Assembly (NCBI GenBank): GCA_016935665.1
Contig: JAFGQN010000119.1
Span: 50,004 to 114,003, forward strand
DNA from: Deltaproteobacteria bacterium
GTDB taxonomy: Bacteria; Myxococcota_A; Polyangia; JAAYKL01
DNA: 64,000 nucleotides
Direction: 5' to 3'
Shown here: positions 46,612-56,096 of the stretch, piece by piece
Layout: each line of letters starts with the position of its first letter
Numbering within the stretch: position 1 is the first letter of the stretch
Made by a program: the position numbers and the translations under genes
The notes under the pieces: generated by a model
What the model saw: only the letters and a program-made list of their open reading frames with translations
Databases searched by the model: none
Told to the model about the DNA's origin: nothing

Positions 46612-48120
46612 ATGGTTCAATCCGAGTTACTTGAAATTCGAGGTCTATCTAAAAGTTTTCCAGGTGTCCGGGCGCTGACGGATGTTGATTTTTCATTAAA
46701 AAGCGGTGAAATTCATGCACTCCTCGGCGAAAACGGAGCCGGTAAATCCACGTTGATAAAAACCCTTACCGGCGTTTATAAAAAAGACGCTGGTAAGGTG
46801 TTTTTCGACGGAAAAGAATTTGAAGCCCATTCTCCGGCCCACGCCGGACAAAATGGCATTAGTACCGTTTATCAGGAAGTGAATCTGATTCCCGGGTTGT
46901 CGGTGGCCGAAAATATTTATCTCGGCCGTGAACCCATGAAGTACGGCAACATTGATTGGAAACAGATGAGAGCCGGGGCACAAAAAGCCCTTGCAAAACT
47001 GCGCATCAAGCTTGATGTGAACCAGGAGTTGTCCTCCTGCTCCATCGCTATTCAACAGATGGTGTCCATTGCCAGAGCGCTGGATGTTTCGGCAAAGGTG
47101 CTGATTCTGGACGAGCCTACGTCTTCACTCGATGAAGGGGAGGTGGCCAGTCTGTTTGAAGTGATGCGAAATTTGCGATCCCAGGGGATTGCCATCGTTT
47201 TCATCACCCATTTTCTGGATCAGGTGTACGAAATTTGCGACCGGATTACAGTCCTTCGAAACAGTAAACTGGTGGGCGTGTTCAACGTCAACGAATTATC
47301 GAAGGTGGATTTGGTCACCCACATGCTGGGTAAGGAGCTGGACGAAGAGTCCAGAAAATCGCACAAAAAAGACGGTCAGAGCGCTGGTGACGTTTTTATG
47401 GAACTAAAAGATGTCGTTGCATCAGGGCTTGGCCAAATGAATTTGAAGGTTCGAAAAGGCGAAGTCCTTGGCTTTGCCGGGTTACTCGGTTCAGGGCGGA
47501 CCGAAGTGGCCGAAATCCTTTTTGGTATTCGAAAGCCCCTTTCCGGGGAGCTTCTTCTTAATGGTAAAAAGACGAACCTCAAAAATCCGCGGAACGCCAT
47601 TTCCCATGGCATCGCGTTCTGTCCCGAAGACAGGCGCCGCGAAGGGATCATTGCCGACTTGAGTGTGCGGGAAAACATCATTCTCGCCATTCAGGCCCGG
47701 CGTGGCATCTTTCGGACAATGAGTCGCAAGGAGCAGCAGCGGATTGTCGACAAATATATCGAAGAGCTGAAAATTGCCACCCCCGATGCGGAGCAAAAGG
47801 TTCAGTTTCTCAGTGGCGGCAATCAGCAAAAGGTGATTCTGGCCAGATGGCTGGCCTCCAACCCCAAATTCCTTATTCTGGATGAACCCACCCGAGGCAT
47901 CGATGTGGGGGTAAAACTGGATATTCAGGATTTGGTGGGTGCGCTTTCGGAGGAGGGGATGGCGGTTCTGTTTATTTCTTCAGAGTTGGAAGAGGTCCTG
48001 CGCAGCAGCGAGCGGGTGCTGGTGCTTCGAGACAGGAATATTGTAGATGAGTTGACCGGCGAAGATATAAACGGCGCAAAGGTCATGCACACCATTGCGG
48101 AGGGAAGTACCGATGTTTAA
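46612..48120 (+). CDS. Sugar ABC transporter ATP-binding protein, YtfR type
   Basis: 502 residues with two fused ABC domains. Domain 1: Walker A LLGENGAGKSTLIK, degenerate signature SSCSIAIQQMVSIARAL, Walker B VLILDEPTSSL. Domain 2: degenerate Walker A LLGSGRTEV, clear signature LSGGNQQKVILARWL, Walker B FLILDEPTRGIDVG. This asymmetry is normal for sugar importers of the RbsA/YtfR type. Lies 26 bases after the binding-protein gene; its stop overlaps the permease start by 8 bases. Confidence 0.94.
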   Translation: MVQSELLEIRGLSKSFPGVRALTDVDFSLKSGEIHALLGENGAGKSTLIKTLTGVYKKDAGKVFFDGKEFEAHSPAHAGQNGISTVYQEVNLIPGLSVAENIYLGREPMKYGNIDWKQMRAGAQKALAKLRIKLDVNQELSSCSIAIQQMVSIARALDVSAKVLILDEPTSSLDEGEVASLFEVMRNLRSQGIAIVFITHFLDQVYEICDRITVLRNSKLVGVFNVNELSKVDLVTHMLGKELDEESRKSHKKDGQSAGDVFMELKDVVASGLGQMNLKVRKGEVLGFAGLLGSGRTEVAEILFGIRKPLSGELLLNGKKTNLKNPRNAISHGIAFCPEDRRREGIIADLSVRENIILAIQARRGIFRTMSRKEQQRIVDKYIEELKIATPDAEQKVQFLSGGNQQKVILARWLASNPKFLILDEPTRGIDVGVKLDIQDLVGALSEEGMAVLFISSELEEVLRSSERVLVLRDRNIVDELTGEDINGAKVMHTIAEGSTDV

Positions 48121-49141
48121 AAACGAAAACGTGCGCAAGCTCCTGTGGCCGGCGGTGGCGCTGCTGGTCATTTTGCTGTTCAACGTGTTTTTCACCGAAA
48201 ATTTTCTCAACATCGAAGTTAAGGACGGCCATCTGTTTGGCAGTTTGATTGATATTTTAAATCGCGGCGCCCCCGTGCTCATTATCTCCATCGGTATGAC
48301 GCTTGTGTATGCCACTGGCGGCATTGATTTATCTGTGGGCTCTGTCATCGCCATTTCCGGCGCTGTGGCCGCGCAGTTGATACGTCCGGGATATATTCAC
48401 GGCATTCTCGAATATCCCGATCCGCCCACATCCCTGTTTGTGGTCATTGGCGTGCCACTGCTGATATGCGCGATAGCCGGCGCGTGGAACGGAGTTCTGG
48501 TGGCCTTTGTGGGCATTCAGCCCATTATTGCCACGCTCATCCTTATGGTGGCAGGCCGCGGTATCGCCCAGCTGGTGACCGAGGGACAAATTCCGGTGTT
48601 TATCCACGAGCCGTTCCAGTTTTTGGGCGGTGGCTTTCTTATGGGGGTTCCGTTTCCGGTAATTGTGTCCATACTTCTTATAGCCGCCGTCTATTTTTTG
48701 ACACGACGCACATCGCTGGGACTGTTTATTGAAAGTTCGGGCGGTAACCCGATTGCCTCAAGGTACATGGGGATTAAATCCAGACTGATTGTTCTTTCCA
48801 CGTACGTCTTTTGCGCACTGTGCGCCGGATTGGCCGGCCTCATTATCTGTTCGGACATCAAGGCCGCCGACGCCAATAATGCCGGGCTGTTTCTGGAGTT
48901 GGACGCCATCGCCGCGGTGATCATTGGCGGCACCATGTGGGGCGGTCGCTTTACGCTGGCAGGGTCGGTGATTGGCGCGCTGATTATTCAAAGCATCACA
49001 ACCACCATTTTGGCGTTTGGAATTCCGCCGGAAGTGACCCTCGTTTTTAAGGCGCTGGTTATTATCATCGTGTCGCTCATTCAGTCTGAAGGCATCCAGG
49101 ATGCTATCAACACATGGAAAACAAAAAGGGCGCAGGCATGA
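48113..49141 (+). CDS. Sugar ABC transporter permease, YtfT type
   Basis: 342 residues from the ATG at 48113 (GGAGGG upstream inside ytfR). A polytopic RbsC-family permease with the conserved GMTLVYATGGIDLSVGSV and AAVIIGGTMWGGRFTLAGS segments. It forms the channel with the YjfF-type permease. Overlaps the next gene by ATGA. Confidence 0.92.
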   Translation: MFKNENVRKLLWPAVALLVILLFNVFFTENFLNIEVKDGHLFGSLIDILNRGAPVLIISIGMTLVYATGGIDLSVGSVIAISGAVAAQLIRPGYIHGILEYPDPPTSLFVVIGVPLLICAIAGAWNGVLVAFVGIQPIIATLILMVAGRGIAQLVTEGQIPVFIHEPFQFLGGGFLMGVPFPVIVSILLIAAVYFLTRRTSLGLFIESSGGNPIASRYMGIKSRLIVLSTYVFCALCAGLAGLIICSDIKAADANNAGLFLELDAIAAVIIGGTMWGGRFTLAGSVIGALIIQSITTTILAFGIPPEVTLVFKALVIIIVSLIQSEGIQDAINTWKTKRAQA

Positions 49142-50193
49142 AACTGAATCTGAATCTGAATCTGACTAAAAAGAATATCCCTATTCTGTCTTCCATTGGT
49201 ATTTTTCTTTTACTGTATGTTGTTGGTGGGTTGTTTTTCAACGGCTTTTTCTCCATCGGCGTGTTCAGCAATCTGTTTTACGACAACGCCTTTCTGGGAG
49301 TGCTCGCGGTGGGAATGACGCTGGTGATTATCTCCGGCGGCATCGATTTGTCGGTGGGTTCGGTCATTGGTTTCACCTGCACGTTCATTGCCTATCTGGT
49401 GGAAGTCAAACAAATGAATCCGGTGCTGGCCATGTTCCTTTCCCTGGTGATTGGCACGACGGCTGGAACCCTTATGGGTTTTCTCATTCATAATTTCAAG
49501 CTTCCGGCGTTTCTGGTCACGCTGGTGGGCATGTTTCTGTTTCGAGGACTGGCGTACCAGGTGTCTCTGGAATCCATTCCCATTCGCAACGAACTGTTTC
49601 TCGAAATGAGCCAGGTGGGCCTGTTCGAGTACAACGGTCGAACCCTGTTTCCCATGGCGTCTCTCATCTTCATCTTTATGGTGATGCTGGGCGTGTATAT
49701 GTCTCATTTTCGCAAATTTGGCCGCAATATCTACGCCATTGGTGGTAGCGAGCCATCCGCAGTTCTTATGGGATTGCCGGTGGGGCGAACCAAAATCATG
49801 GTGTATGCCTTCAGCGGGTTCTGCAGTGCACTGGGCGGTATCGTTTACACTTTCTATCTGCAATCCGGTTATGCGCTTGCGGGGGTGGGCATGGAACTCA
49901 ATGTCATCGCCGCGGTGGTGATTGGCGGCACTTTGCTCACCGGTGGCGCCGGGTTCATCGAAGGTACTTTGGTGGGTGTACTCATCCTCGGCCTGATTGA
50001 CACCATTTTAAACTTTTACGGACAGCTCAGCTCCTGGTGGTTCCGCATCTTCATTGGCCTGCTGCTTTTCCTGTTCATCCTGCTGCAAACCTGGCTTACA
50101 AGGAGCAATATTTTCCTCAAGTATGCCATGAAGCAACAGCAAAAGAGAAACGACGCCGCCAAAGGGTTGCAGGAAACCAGCCAGCACAGCTGA
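49138..50193 (+). CDS. Sugar ABC transporter permease, YjfF type
   Basis: 351 residues. It starts with a peculiar repeat (KLNLNLNL) before the first membrane segment. The family signature VGMTLVIISGGIDLSVGSV and the C-terminal AAVVIGGTLLTGGAGFIEG are present. A pair of distinct permeases is the arrangement of the YtfQRT-YjfF importers. No terminator is evident after it. Confidence 0.92.
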   Translation: MKLNLNLNLTKKNIPILSSIGIFLLLYVVGGLFFNGFFSIGVFSNLFYDNAFLGVLAVGMTLVIISGGIDLSVGSVIGFTCTFIAYLVEVKQMNPVLAMFLSLVIGTTAGTLMGFLIHNFKLPAFLVTLVGMFLFRGLAYQVSLESIPIRNELFLEMSQVGLFEYNGRTLFPMASLIFIFMVMLGVYMSHFRKFGRNIYAIGGSEPSAVLMGLPVGRTKIMVYAFSGFCSALGGIVYTFYLQSGYALAGVGMELNVIAAVVIGGTLLTGGAGFIEGTLVGVLILGLIDTILNFYGQLSSWWFRIFIGLLLFLFILLQTWLTRSNIFLKYAMKQQQKRNDAAKGLQETSQHS

Positions 50194-50359
50194 ATTTTGA
50201 ACCCAAACGTAGCAAACATTTGAGCCCTGTGCGGTTTGTTCCTGCGTTTTGATAGGTCCCCTATTTCGGTAGTCTTTCCCATGCAGTTAAGGGCATAAAA
50301 GAACAACAAACAGTGCTTGTTCTGATGCGCAGTTCCCATCACGTGATAAAGTAACAGCT

Positions 50360-51883
50360 ATGCAGTTACATATGAATACCCCACTGTCAGGTGAGCCGAA
50401 AACAAAATTGAGAATGCGTGTTCTGATGTTTGTGGCGTTGGTTGGACTGGCTGGACCGGCCTGCAAGTCAAAAAACAACGCCAATAACAACAACACAGGG
50501 AGCGGTTATACGGGAAGCGGAGAGAGTACAATGGAAGGAATTGACACAGCGAACGCCGGATTTCGCACGCTTGCAACCCCAACCGTTATTTCCACCTTCG
50601 ATACGCCCGAGTGGGGCGCGGGCACGATTGACCAAACGCTTCATGTGGAAGGCACCGGATCACTGCGCTGGGAGCACACCCTTGATGCCGATGGTTGTTT
50701 CGAGTACGGTGGGAACACCTTTTGCTACCTGCGCCTCGAACCAAAGACACCTATCGATTTATCGGATGAAGAGTTTATCAGCATGTGGATTCATAATGAT
50801 ACGCGTTCTGCATACAACGAGACCTATCACGAGACCTACGAAGAAGTGGTGCTTGACTGGATTTACTTAAACCTCATCTATGAAGGAGGAAGCTACGATG
50901 CCCTCGTGCTTTTGGATTTCGAGGGATGGCGGCAGTTCTCCATGGAGAAAGGGTTGTTCGGCGGGGCAGAAAACACGGAAGGATGGGGCGCGATCACCGA
51001 TATACATATGTTCGTCTCAAACGCCAATAAACCGCTCACCGAACGTGTCGTCCACCTCGATTACCTGACCGCTTCGGTGCTACCCCCTGGCAACGTGCCT
51101 GCGCGCTTCTTAGCCACATTCGAGAGCGGCAGCTTCAGTCCCGACATTGGCAGCAGGCTGGTACTGGGCCAGCACGTGTTTGACGAAGAAAACGATATCA
51201 GTCAGTACCACCTTGAGTATACCACCATCGTCGACAACCCGGCGCCTTCCGAACGCAATCCTTCGGCAAAGGTATTTAAATCCCATGTTCCCCAGCAGGG
51301 ATATATCCGCGCGGAATATGAGGCGACCCATGTGGCCACTGAGGGAAAGACGCACATCTACGCCTGGAAGGAGTACCTCCCCAGTACCACTTTCGATGGT
51401 GTCGATTTCTACTGGTTGTCACTTGGGCAATGGAAGACCTACCCCTGCGGCGAGTACGGAGGATGGGGAGACAGCATTTGCGGCGGCGGCGGTATTTTTA
51501 ATGATCGCGACCTGCAACTTGACCCCGACCCCGACCAGATACGACTTCGGTTTCGGGCAGAGCCTGACTGCTATGAACCGACCCACGCTTTCGCAAAGGA
51601 TGTTTGGACCTCGTATGCGCTGGAGGTGTACTGGACCAACACGACCGCCGGGTACTATCGTCTATACCAGGATGGGGTACTGCTATTTGAAAAAGTTGGC
51701 ATCAAGACGTTGCTCGACAACTTTGAGCCGGGCGCCTGCGACATGAAATGGGCCATGGGCGTGTATAGCAACTGGTGGTCAACGGGTGCAAAGGACATCA
51801 CCTACTATCTCGACGACATGGCCATATTCGATTTGGACCACGGCGTCACCATCGAAGAAGTTCTCACCTGGCAGGGCGTATGA
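50360..51883 (+). CDS. Lipoprotein with polysaccharide-lyase-like domain
   Basis: 507 residues (or 489 from the in-frame ATG at 50414, which gives a compact signal peptide). The lipobox is GLAGPAC, followed by an Asn/Gly-rich linker. Residues about 70-240 look like a beta-sandwich accessory domain (SLRWEHTLDADGCFEYGG). Residues about 250-500 resemble the concanavalin-like fold of heparin-lyase-I/alginate-lyase-type proteins (VPQQGYIRAEYEATHV, WTSYALEVYWTN, ITYYLDDMAIFDLDH). Catalytic residues cannot be assigned with confidence. It follows the importer by 166 bases and may release sugar for it, but its own promoter is possible. Confidence 0.6.
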   Translation: MQLHMNTPLSGEPKTKLRMRVLMFVALVGLAGPACKSKNNANNNNTGSGYTGSGESTMEGIDTANAGFRTLATPTVISTFDTPEWGAGTIDQTLHVEGTGSLRWEHTLDADGCFEYGGNTFCYLRLEPKTPIDLSDEEFISMWIHNDTRSAYNETYHETYEEVVLDWIYLNLIYEGGSYDALVLLDFEGWRQFSMEKGLFGGAENTEGWGAITDIHMFVSNANKPLTERVVHLDYLTASVLPPGNVPARFLATFESGSFSPDIGSRLVLGQHVFDEENDISQYHLEYTTIVDNPAPSERNPSAKVFKSHVPQQGYIRAEYEATHVATEGKTHIYAWKEYLPSTTFDGVDFYWLSLGQWKTYPCGEYGGWGDSICGGGGIFNDRDLQLDPDPDQIRLRFRAEPDCYEPTHAFAKDVWTSYALEVYWTNTTAGYYRLYQDGVLLFEKVGIKTLLDNFEPGACDMKWAMGVYSNWWSTGAKDITYYLDDMAIFDLDHGVTIEEVLTWQGV

Positions 51884-52083
51884 ATGAAGTAGAATATCAA
51901 CGTCCACATATCGCTCATCGCAAACCCGTATTTAGCGGGCGGGTCTTCCTTTTCCATCGCACCCAGACGTTCGAGTATCCGTTCCCTGGCACGCTCGGCC
52001 GCAACTCTTTTTCCCTCGGAACCTGCGCCACCAAACAGCGCTTCAACCAAGCGAAGCTTTTCAATCCGTTCAGCTTCATCCAT
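51805..52083 (-). pseudogene. Remnant of a small conserved ORF, truncated at its 3' end
   Basis: 92 residues. The first 60 residues look like real protein: charged helices DEAERIEKLRLVEALFGG and ERARERILERLGAMEKEDPP, then YGFAMSDMW. From there the frame overlaps the 3' end of the lyase-like gene antisense and the sequence stops looking protein-like. This suggests the original gene was cut by the junction near 51890. It lies 11 bases downstream of the next remnant, in the same orientation. Confidence 0.45.
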
Positions 52084-52094
52084 GGCTGCGACCG

Positions 52095-52322
52095 TTAGCC
52101 TCCCACTTCAGGAAAGTAATCACAATAGTCGCGTCCCACCCGTTCATCCAGCTGAGCACGTGTCACCACTGCGGAAACAAGCGAACGGGATTCGCCGCCA
52201 TCGCGCCATTCCACATTCATAAAACAGGGACCAAAGGGCAGCTTCACCACATCCTTTTGGCCCGTAGCTGATAACATCCGTTTTGATTTTTTTCGTGCCA
52301 GTTTTCGTCCGGCTTTGCTCAT
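52095..52322 (-). pseudogene. Possible remnant of a small conserved ORF
   Basis: 75 residues from an ATG with AAGGAAA upstream. A basic start (SKAGRKLARKKSKR) is followed by LPFGPCFMNVEWRDGG and VSAVVTRAQLDERVG. The end (DYCDYFPEVGG) looks abrupt, as if a frame change or truncation removed the rest. Together with the downstream remnant it may be part of a former operon. No function can be assigned. Confidence 0.35.
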
Positions 52323-53022
52323 AATTCGCTTTCCTTAACAGTTGTATTCGCAGCAGCGGATTCGGTTCGAGGTCGAAATAGTCATAGCACGCCTGGTATC
52401 TTTCTTCCATGAAATGGCGTCCTGTTTTCGAGTTCTGTTTTTTTTGGGTAACGCGGAACTCCAGCTCCGGGCACCCGCCCGGATTGGTAGAATGCGACGG
52501 CCCTTTGTTTGTCGCTTTGCCTTCTTCACAGTGACGCATTCTGGCGCTTATGTCAGTGGCTTACAACCCTTATCCGCCGGGAAGGCAGATTTTTTTCATA
52601 ATAACAATGGCGTTTAGCATCAGCGATACTATGTTTTTTTTGAAGGTCGTGCGGCTTGTCACAATTCTCGTGCCGGAATACACACGCAAGAACGATTTTC
52701 CTGTCCGCCGGTATTTACCCTGGCCGTTTTCTCTTAAAAAAGGTGATGAAACTTACGGGTTCATTCTCACCGCTGTGTAACGTTGGCCTTTGGTAAGGCG
52801 CCGTATCACAGCCACTCCGTTGCAGGAGACTCCAATGACTGGCTCTTTTTATGGACGACCATTACGACGAACATCATGATTTTCGAAGAACAGTTCCAAT
52901 CGAGCTAATCGATACAAATGCCGCAATTTTGCCTGGTAAACGGGATGCGAAATTGGATGGCTGGAGACTTGGCCTTTTCCTCTGAGAGCAGAAGATAGTA
53001 TGCAAATACTCTTGAACGCGTA
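52323..53022. other. Degenerate intergenic region
   Basis: 700 bases with only weak coding signals. On the minus strand a short frame ending near 52290 reads MEERYQACYDYFDLEPNPLL and may be another piece of the decayed operon at 51805-52322, in a different frame. The rest is AT-rich and has no supported gene. Confidence 0.4.
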
Positions 53023-53640
53023 TTGGATCTATTGTTTCGGCTTTGTGTGTGTTTTTCGTGCACTCATGTAGCCGTTAACGATACGGGCGAAAAAGGGGCT
53101 GCGAACAGTGATTCTGACAGCGATGGGGACAGTGATGGCGATGGTGATGGCGACAGTGACAGTGATGTGGATAAACATGAGTGCGACGGCGCGGATGTTG
53201 ACTGTTTTGAAGACTGCTGGAAATGTGCCGTGAGTGTACCCTGGCCATCGACAACTGTACTTTCCAATCTGCACGGCGGGTGAAATCGCCAATTCCACTG
53301 ACAGCACATGCTTCACTGAAGACCAGCAGGAACCCATACAGGTGGGGTGCTTTTCCTGGGCAGGATGGGGAGGCAGTGCACCGCGACAACATTCGACTGC
53401 AAGAACAATCCCGAATGTGTGGCACTCGAAGACTGTATCAATGAAGACTTCGAAGACCATGGCCTGTATGAGGTTTTTGAATTTTGCGCAGCAGAGGTCT
53501 CTGCCGACGTGCAAAAACTTTATTGGGATTACATCCAATGCATTTTTTGTGACAAATGCGACATCGCTTGCGGACAGTATGCCAGCGGTGAAAAAAGATG
53601 TGATGAATATCTGGGGTTCGAAGTCTCCACGGATTGATGC
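53023..53640 (+). pseudogene. Frame-broken Cys-rich secreted protein with Asp/Ser repeats
   Basis: Pieces in different plus frames together read like one small surface protein. A hydrophobic N-terminus is followed by an Asp/Ser/Gly repeat (53104-53172) and CDGADVDCFEDCWKC. Other frames continue with CTLAIDNCTFQSA (about 53240) and GEIANSTDSTCFTEDQQEP (about 53270). The first frame resumes with DCKNNPECVALEDCINEDF, CIFCDKCDIACGQY and a stop at 53637. At least two frame changes would be needed to join them. Similar short Cys-rich proteins are common in this bacterial group. It directly precedes the TIR gene. Confidence 0.45.
53104..53172 (+). repeat. Asp/Ser/Gly-coding low-complexity repeat
   Basis: Tandem GA(C/T)AGTGATGG-type hexamer units coding for SDSDGD repeats. 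It resembles the linkers in other lipoproteins of the window. Confidence 0.7.
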
Positions 53641-53810
53641 ACGAGTGTGTGCGGATAGCCTGCGAACAAAAAATGGGATTCCCTCTCGTTGGCACATCCT
53701 GGCTTATATTTGATGTTGGGGCGGAATTCGCAACCAGTAAGTCTGAATATTCTGTGTCATCTAAAAATCTTGAAAAAATTGGAATATTCGCTATTCTTGC
53801 TTCAAATATT

Positions 53811-54911
53811 ATGGAGAATGAAACAGTGCCTGATTCGATTTTTATCTGTTATAGACGAAATGATGCCGGTTACATAAGTGGACTTATTCGAGAACAATTG
53901 GCTAGGTATTTTAAGAATTGCGAGGTTTTTCTGGATACACACAATTTAAACGGTGGTGATGATTTTGAACGCGTTCTGAAAGATAAAGTTAAAAATTCCG
54001 CTGTTGTTGTTGCTTTAATTGGAAGGAAGTGGATGTGTTGGCGATTATGGTTCCGGTCAGATGTCTTAAGAAAGGAATTGGAATCGGCAATCGAGAATAA
54101 CATAGCGATTATACCCGTTTTATTTGGAACACGAGATTTGCCTGTCAGATGGAAATTACCTTCATCGATTAAGCCGATTTTAAAAAAACAAAAAATTTCT
54201 TTTATATTCAGCGAGGATTTTAATTACAACTTCGAACAATTGTGTCGGGCCATTGAGAAACAAAAACAGAAGAATGCCCAACGAAAACCGCCAATACTAA
54301 AAGTTTTGTCATTACCTGCGTCGGCGGTTAGTGAAATAAATGTTGATGAGATGACGGATGCTACGGACACAACCAATCGCTCAGTTGTTTCAGAGATATC
54401 TCAAAATAGAAACATTGCGGATTTGCGTTGGCAGGTATTTCAATTTCGGATTTTTTTCAGAGTATTGCGTCCGTACATCAAGCGCACAATTCTCATAATA
54501 TTAACGATAGGGGTTGTGTTGTTATTTCTGTTTTCTCTTTCTCTTATTGATGCAAAAACTGAAGGTAGAGCTAAATGGAAGGCAATTCGTATTCATCTGA
54601 GCGGTATTGGGCATGCAACCGATGCTTTGAAGACTGTTCACGAGGACAAGGTGTCGTGGAATCCAGCGTCGTCGAAGACGAACCCTGGTAAAGCGACAGA
54701 TGATCCAGAGGAGAAGCCAGTCGATGCATTGCACTCTGCCCCATTGATTTTTTCGGAAGAAGGCAAAGACAGTGCACCTAAACCAAAACCAAAACCAAAA
54801 CCAAAAAATTCAAACCCTTTACCTGTACCAAATGAGAAACGTCGTTCTGTACCAAACAAAGAGTTTCCAGACATTCCTTTATCTCCAATCCCTAATCCGA
54901 CTGAGTTATAG
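53811..54911 (+). CDS. Membrane-anchored TIR-domain protein
   Basis: 366 residues from the ATG at 53811; the frame is open to 53634, but the extra residues look non-native and no strong ribosome-binding site decides. Residues 7-150 are a TIR domain: DSIFICYRRNDAGYISG, VFLDTHNLNGGDDFE, SAVVVALIGRKWM, DVLRKELESAIENNIAIIPV. Glu89 is the candidate NADase catalytic residue by position. A basic linker, one membrane segment (about 225-246, ILIILTIGVVLLFLFSLSL) and a Pro/Lys-rich extracytoplasmic tail (PKPKPKPKPK) follow. The basic residues before the segment predict TIR inside, tail outside. First gene of a three-gene cassette (12 bases to the next). Confidence 0.85.
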   Translation: MENETVPDSIFICYRRNDAGYISGLIREQLARYFKNCEVFLDTHNLNGGDDFERVLKDKVKNSAVVVALIGRKWMCWRLWFRSDVLRKELESAIENNIAIIPVLFGTRDLPVRWKLPSSIKPILKKQKISFIFSEDFNYNFEQLCRAIEKQKQKNAQRKPPILKVLSLPASAVSEINVDEMTDATDTTNRSVVSEISQNRNIADLRWQVFQFRIFFRVLRPYIKRTILIILTIGVVLLFLFSLSLIDAKTEGRAKWKAIRIHLSGIGHATDALKTVHEDKVSWNPASSKTNPGKATDDPEEKPVDALHSAPLIFSEEGKDSAPKPKPKPKPKNSNPLPVPNEKRRSVPNKEFPDIPLSPIPNPTEL

Positions 54912-54923
54912 GAGACAACAATA

Positions 54924-56081
54924 ATGACAAATTGCAGCACTTTCAGGAGCGGTATCATGTCCCTCGTAATCTTTGCAATTCTATTGGAACAACGACCGAC
55001 GTGTGCGAGTGAAATTGCAGAGTGTGATAAATACGATGATTTTTTGCAGTTGAAGGATATGGATAGCAAAGTATTCGAAAAATCATCTCAACAATCCAAC
55101 GGCATAAATCCGAAAAAATACGCCGCTCTAGCACTCAAATATCAGGAACTTGCCAATTCATTGAAAAGCAAACATCAGAAGAATCCGTATTATCTCTATT
55201 CTTATGCAAGAGCTCAGTGGGCAATCAAGTCATTTTTACAGTCGTGGAGCCTATGTCAGAAAGCACTTGAGCTGTTGAAAACCTGTCAGCCGGAACCAGA
55301 ACAACTAAAAGACGAAATTGTGGCTTTTCAAGAAGAATACCTGATTGCCCAGGCCCAGCCAGTTGCATTTCAGTCGCACAACGGGAACAGGCTGAACGGA
55401 ACAGCAATTATCGTTGATGGCGTTGAGCTCTCTGAAAAGATTTCTGAAGCAGAAATCCCTCTTCATATTGGCGGACATCTGGTCAAATGGGTGGAAAATG
55501 GGCAAACTTGTAGCCAGAAAATTGATGTTAAATTTGATTGGAATAAACAACCACTGACGGTTACTCTCGATTGTCCAAAAGTGGATGAGCCCATATGTTC
55601 CAAAGATAACTGTGATGTGAACGAGTGTGAATGGACCGAAGGTTATGCGCGAGTAAGGTATCCGTGTCCTTCAATACGTGAAAGTGGCCAAGTATGTGAT
55701 ATTAGCAGTTCTTTAGTACCGCGTCGAGTGGCGCAAACAATGGCCTTCATGGCGCTGGTTACTCAAATTGCCGGAGTTGTTTTTTTGACCAATTCGAGTG
55801 ATTTAGCTGCGAAATCAGATGAAGAATGCGGCAAAGAAGCCAGCCTGCCGAATGGCGTATGTACCTCGAATGGGATTCGTTGGCATACTGAGGCAAAAAT
55901 TTACCAAAAAACTGGATGGGGAATATTGGGGCTCGGCTCAGGGATGGCCCTTATTGGCATAATCTTCGCGGGGGTTGCCCACAGCAGGGATCGCAGGCAA
56001 ATCAATGTTCAATCAAAAATAAAATTGCTTCCTGTTTTGCAGCTCGGTGTGTCCGGAATAGAAATTGATACCACCTTTTAG
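54924..56081 (+). CDS. PEGA-like envelope protein with two membrane segments, TIR cassette
   Basis: 385 residues, RBS AGGAG. After a signal-like N-terminus, residues about 55-115 are TPR-like helices (YLYSYARAQWAIKSFLQSW). A PEGA-like beta domain follows (about 140-220: IIVDGVELSEKISEAEIP, KIDVKFDWNKQPLTVTL). A Cys-rich segment (CSKDNCDVNECEW) then precedes two membrane segments (TMAFMALVTQIAGVVFL and GILGLGSGMALIGIIFAGVA) and a short tail. The layout parallels the gene at 11980-13044. It lies 12 bases after the TIR gene and 15 before the lipoprotein gene. Confidence 0.65.
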   Translation: MTNCSTFRSGIMSLVIFAILLEQRPTCASEIAECDKYDDFLQLKDMDSKVFEKSSQQSNGINPKKYAALALKYQELANSLKSKHQKNPYYLYSYARAQWAIKSFLQSWSLCQKALELLKTCQPEPEQLKDEIVAFQEEYLIAQAQPVAFQSHNGNRLNGTAIIVDGVELSEKISEAEIPLHIGGHLVKWVENGQTCSQKIDVKFDWNKQPLTVTLDCPKVDEPICSKDNCDVNECEWTEGYARVRYPCPSIRESGQVCDISSSLVPRRVAQTMAFMALVTQIAGVVFLTNSSDLAAKSDEECGKEASLPNGVCTSNGIRWHTEAKIYQKTGWGILGLGSGMALIGIIFAGVAHSRDRRQINVQSKIKLLPVLQLGVSGIEIDTTF

Positions 56082-56096
56082 AAAGGAGTCAGACGA

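Noticed and set aside
53104..53172. Short tandem units considered as a CRISPR array or VNTR locus
   Set aside because: They are in-frame Asp/Ser/Gly codon repeats of a linker, with no spacers.
53634..53810. Upstream extension of the TIR gene
   Set aside because: The extra 59 residues read through the end of the broken Cys-rich gene and look non-native; the ATG at 53811 begins just before the TIR domain.
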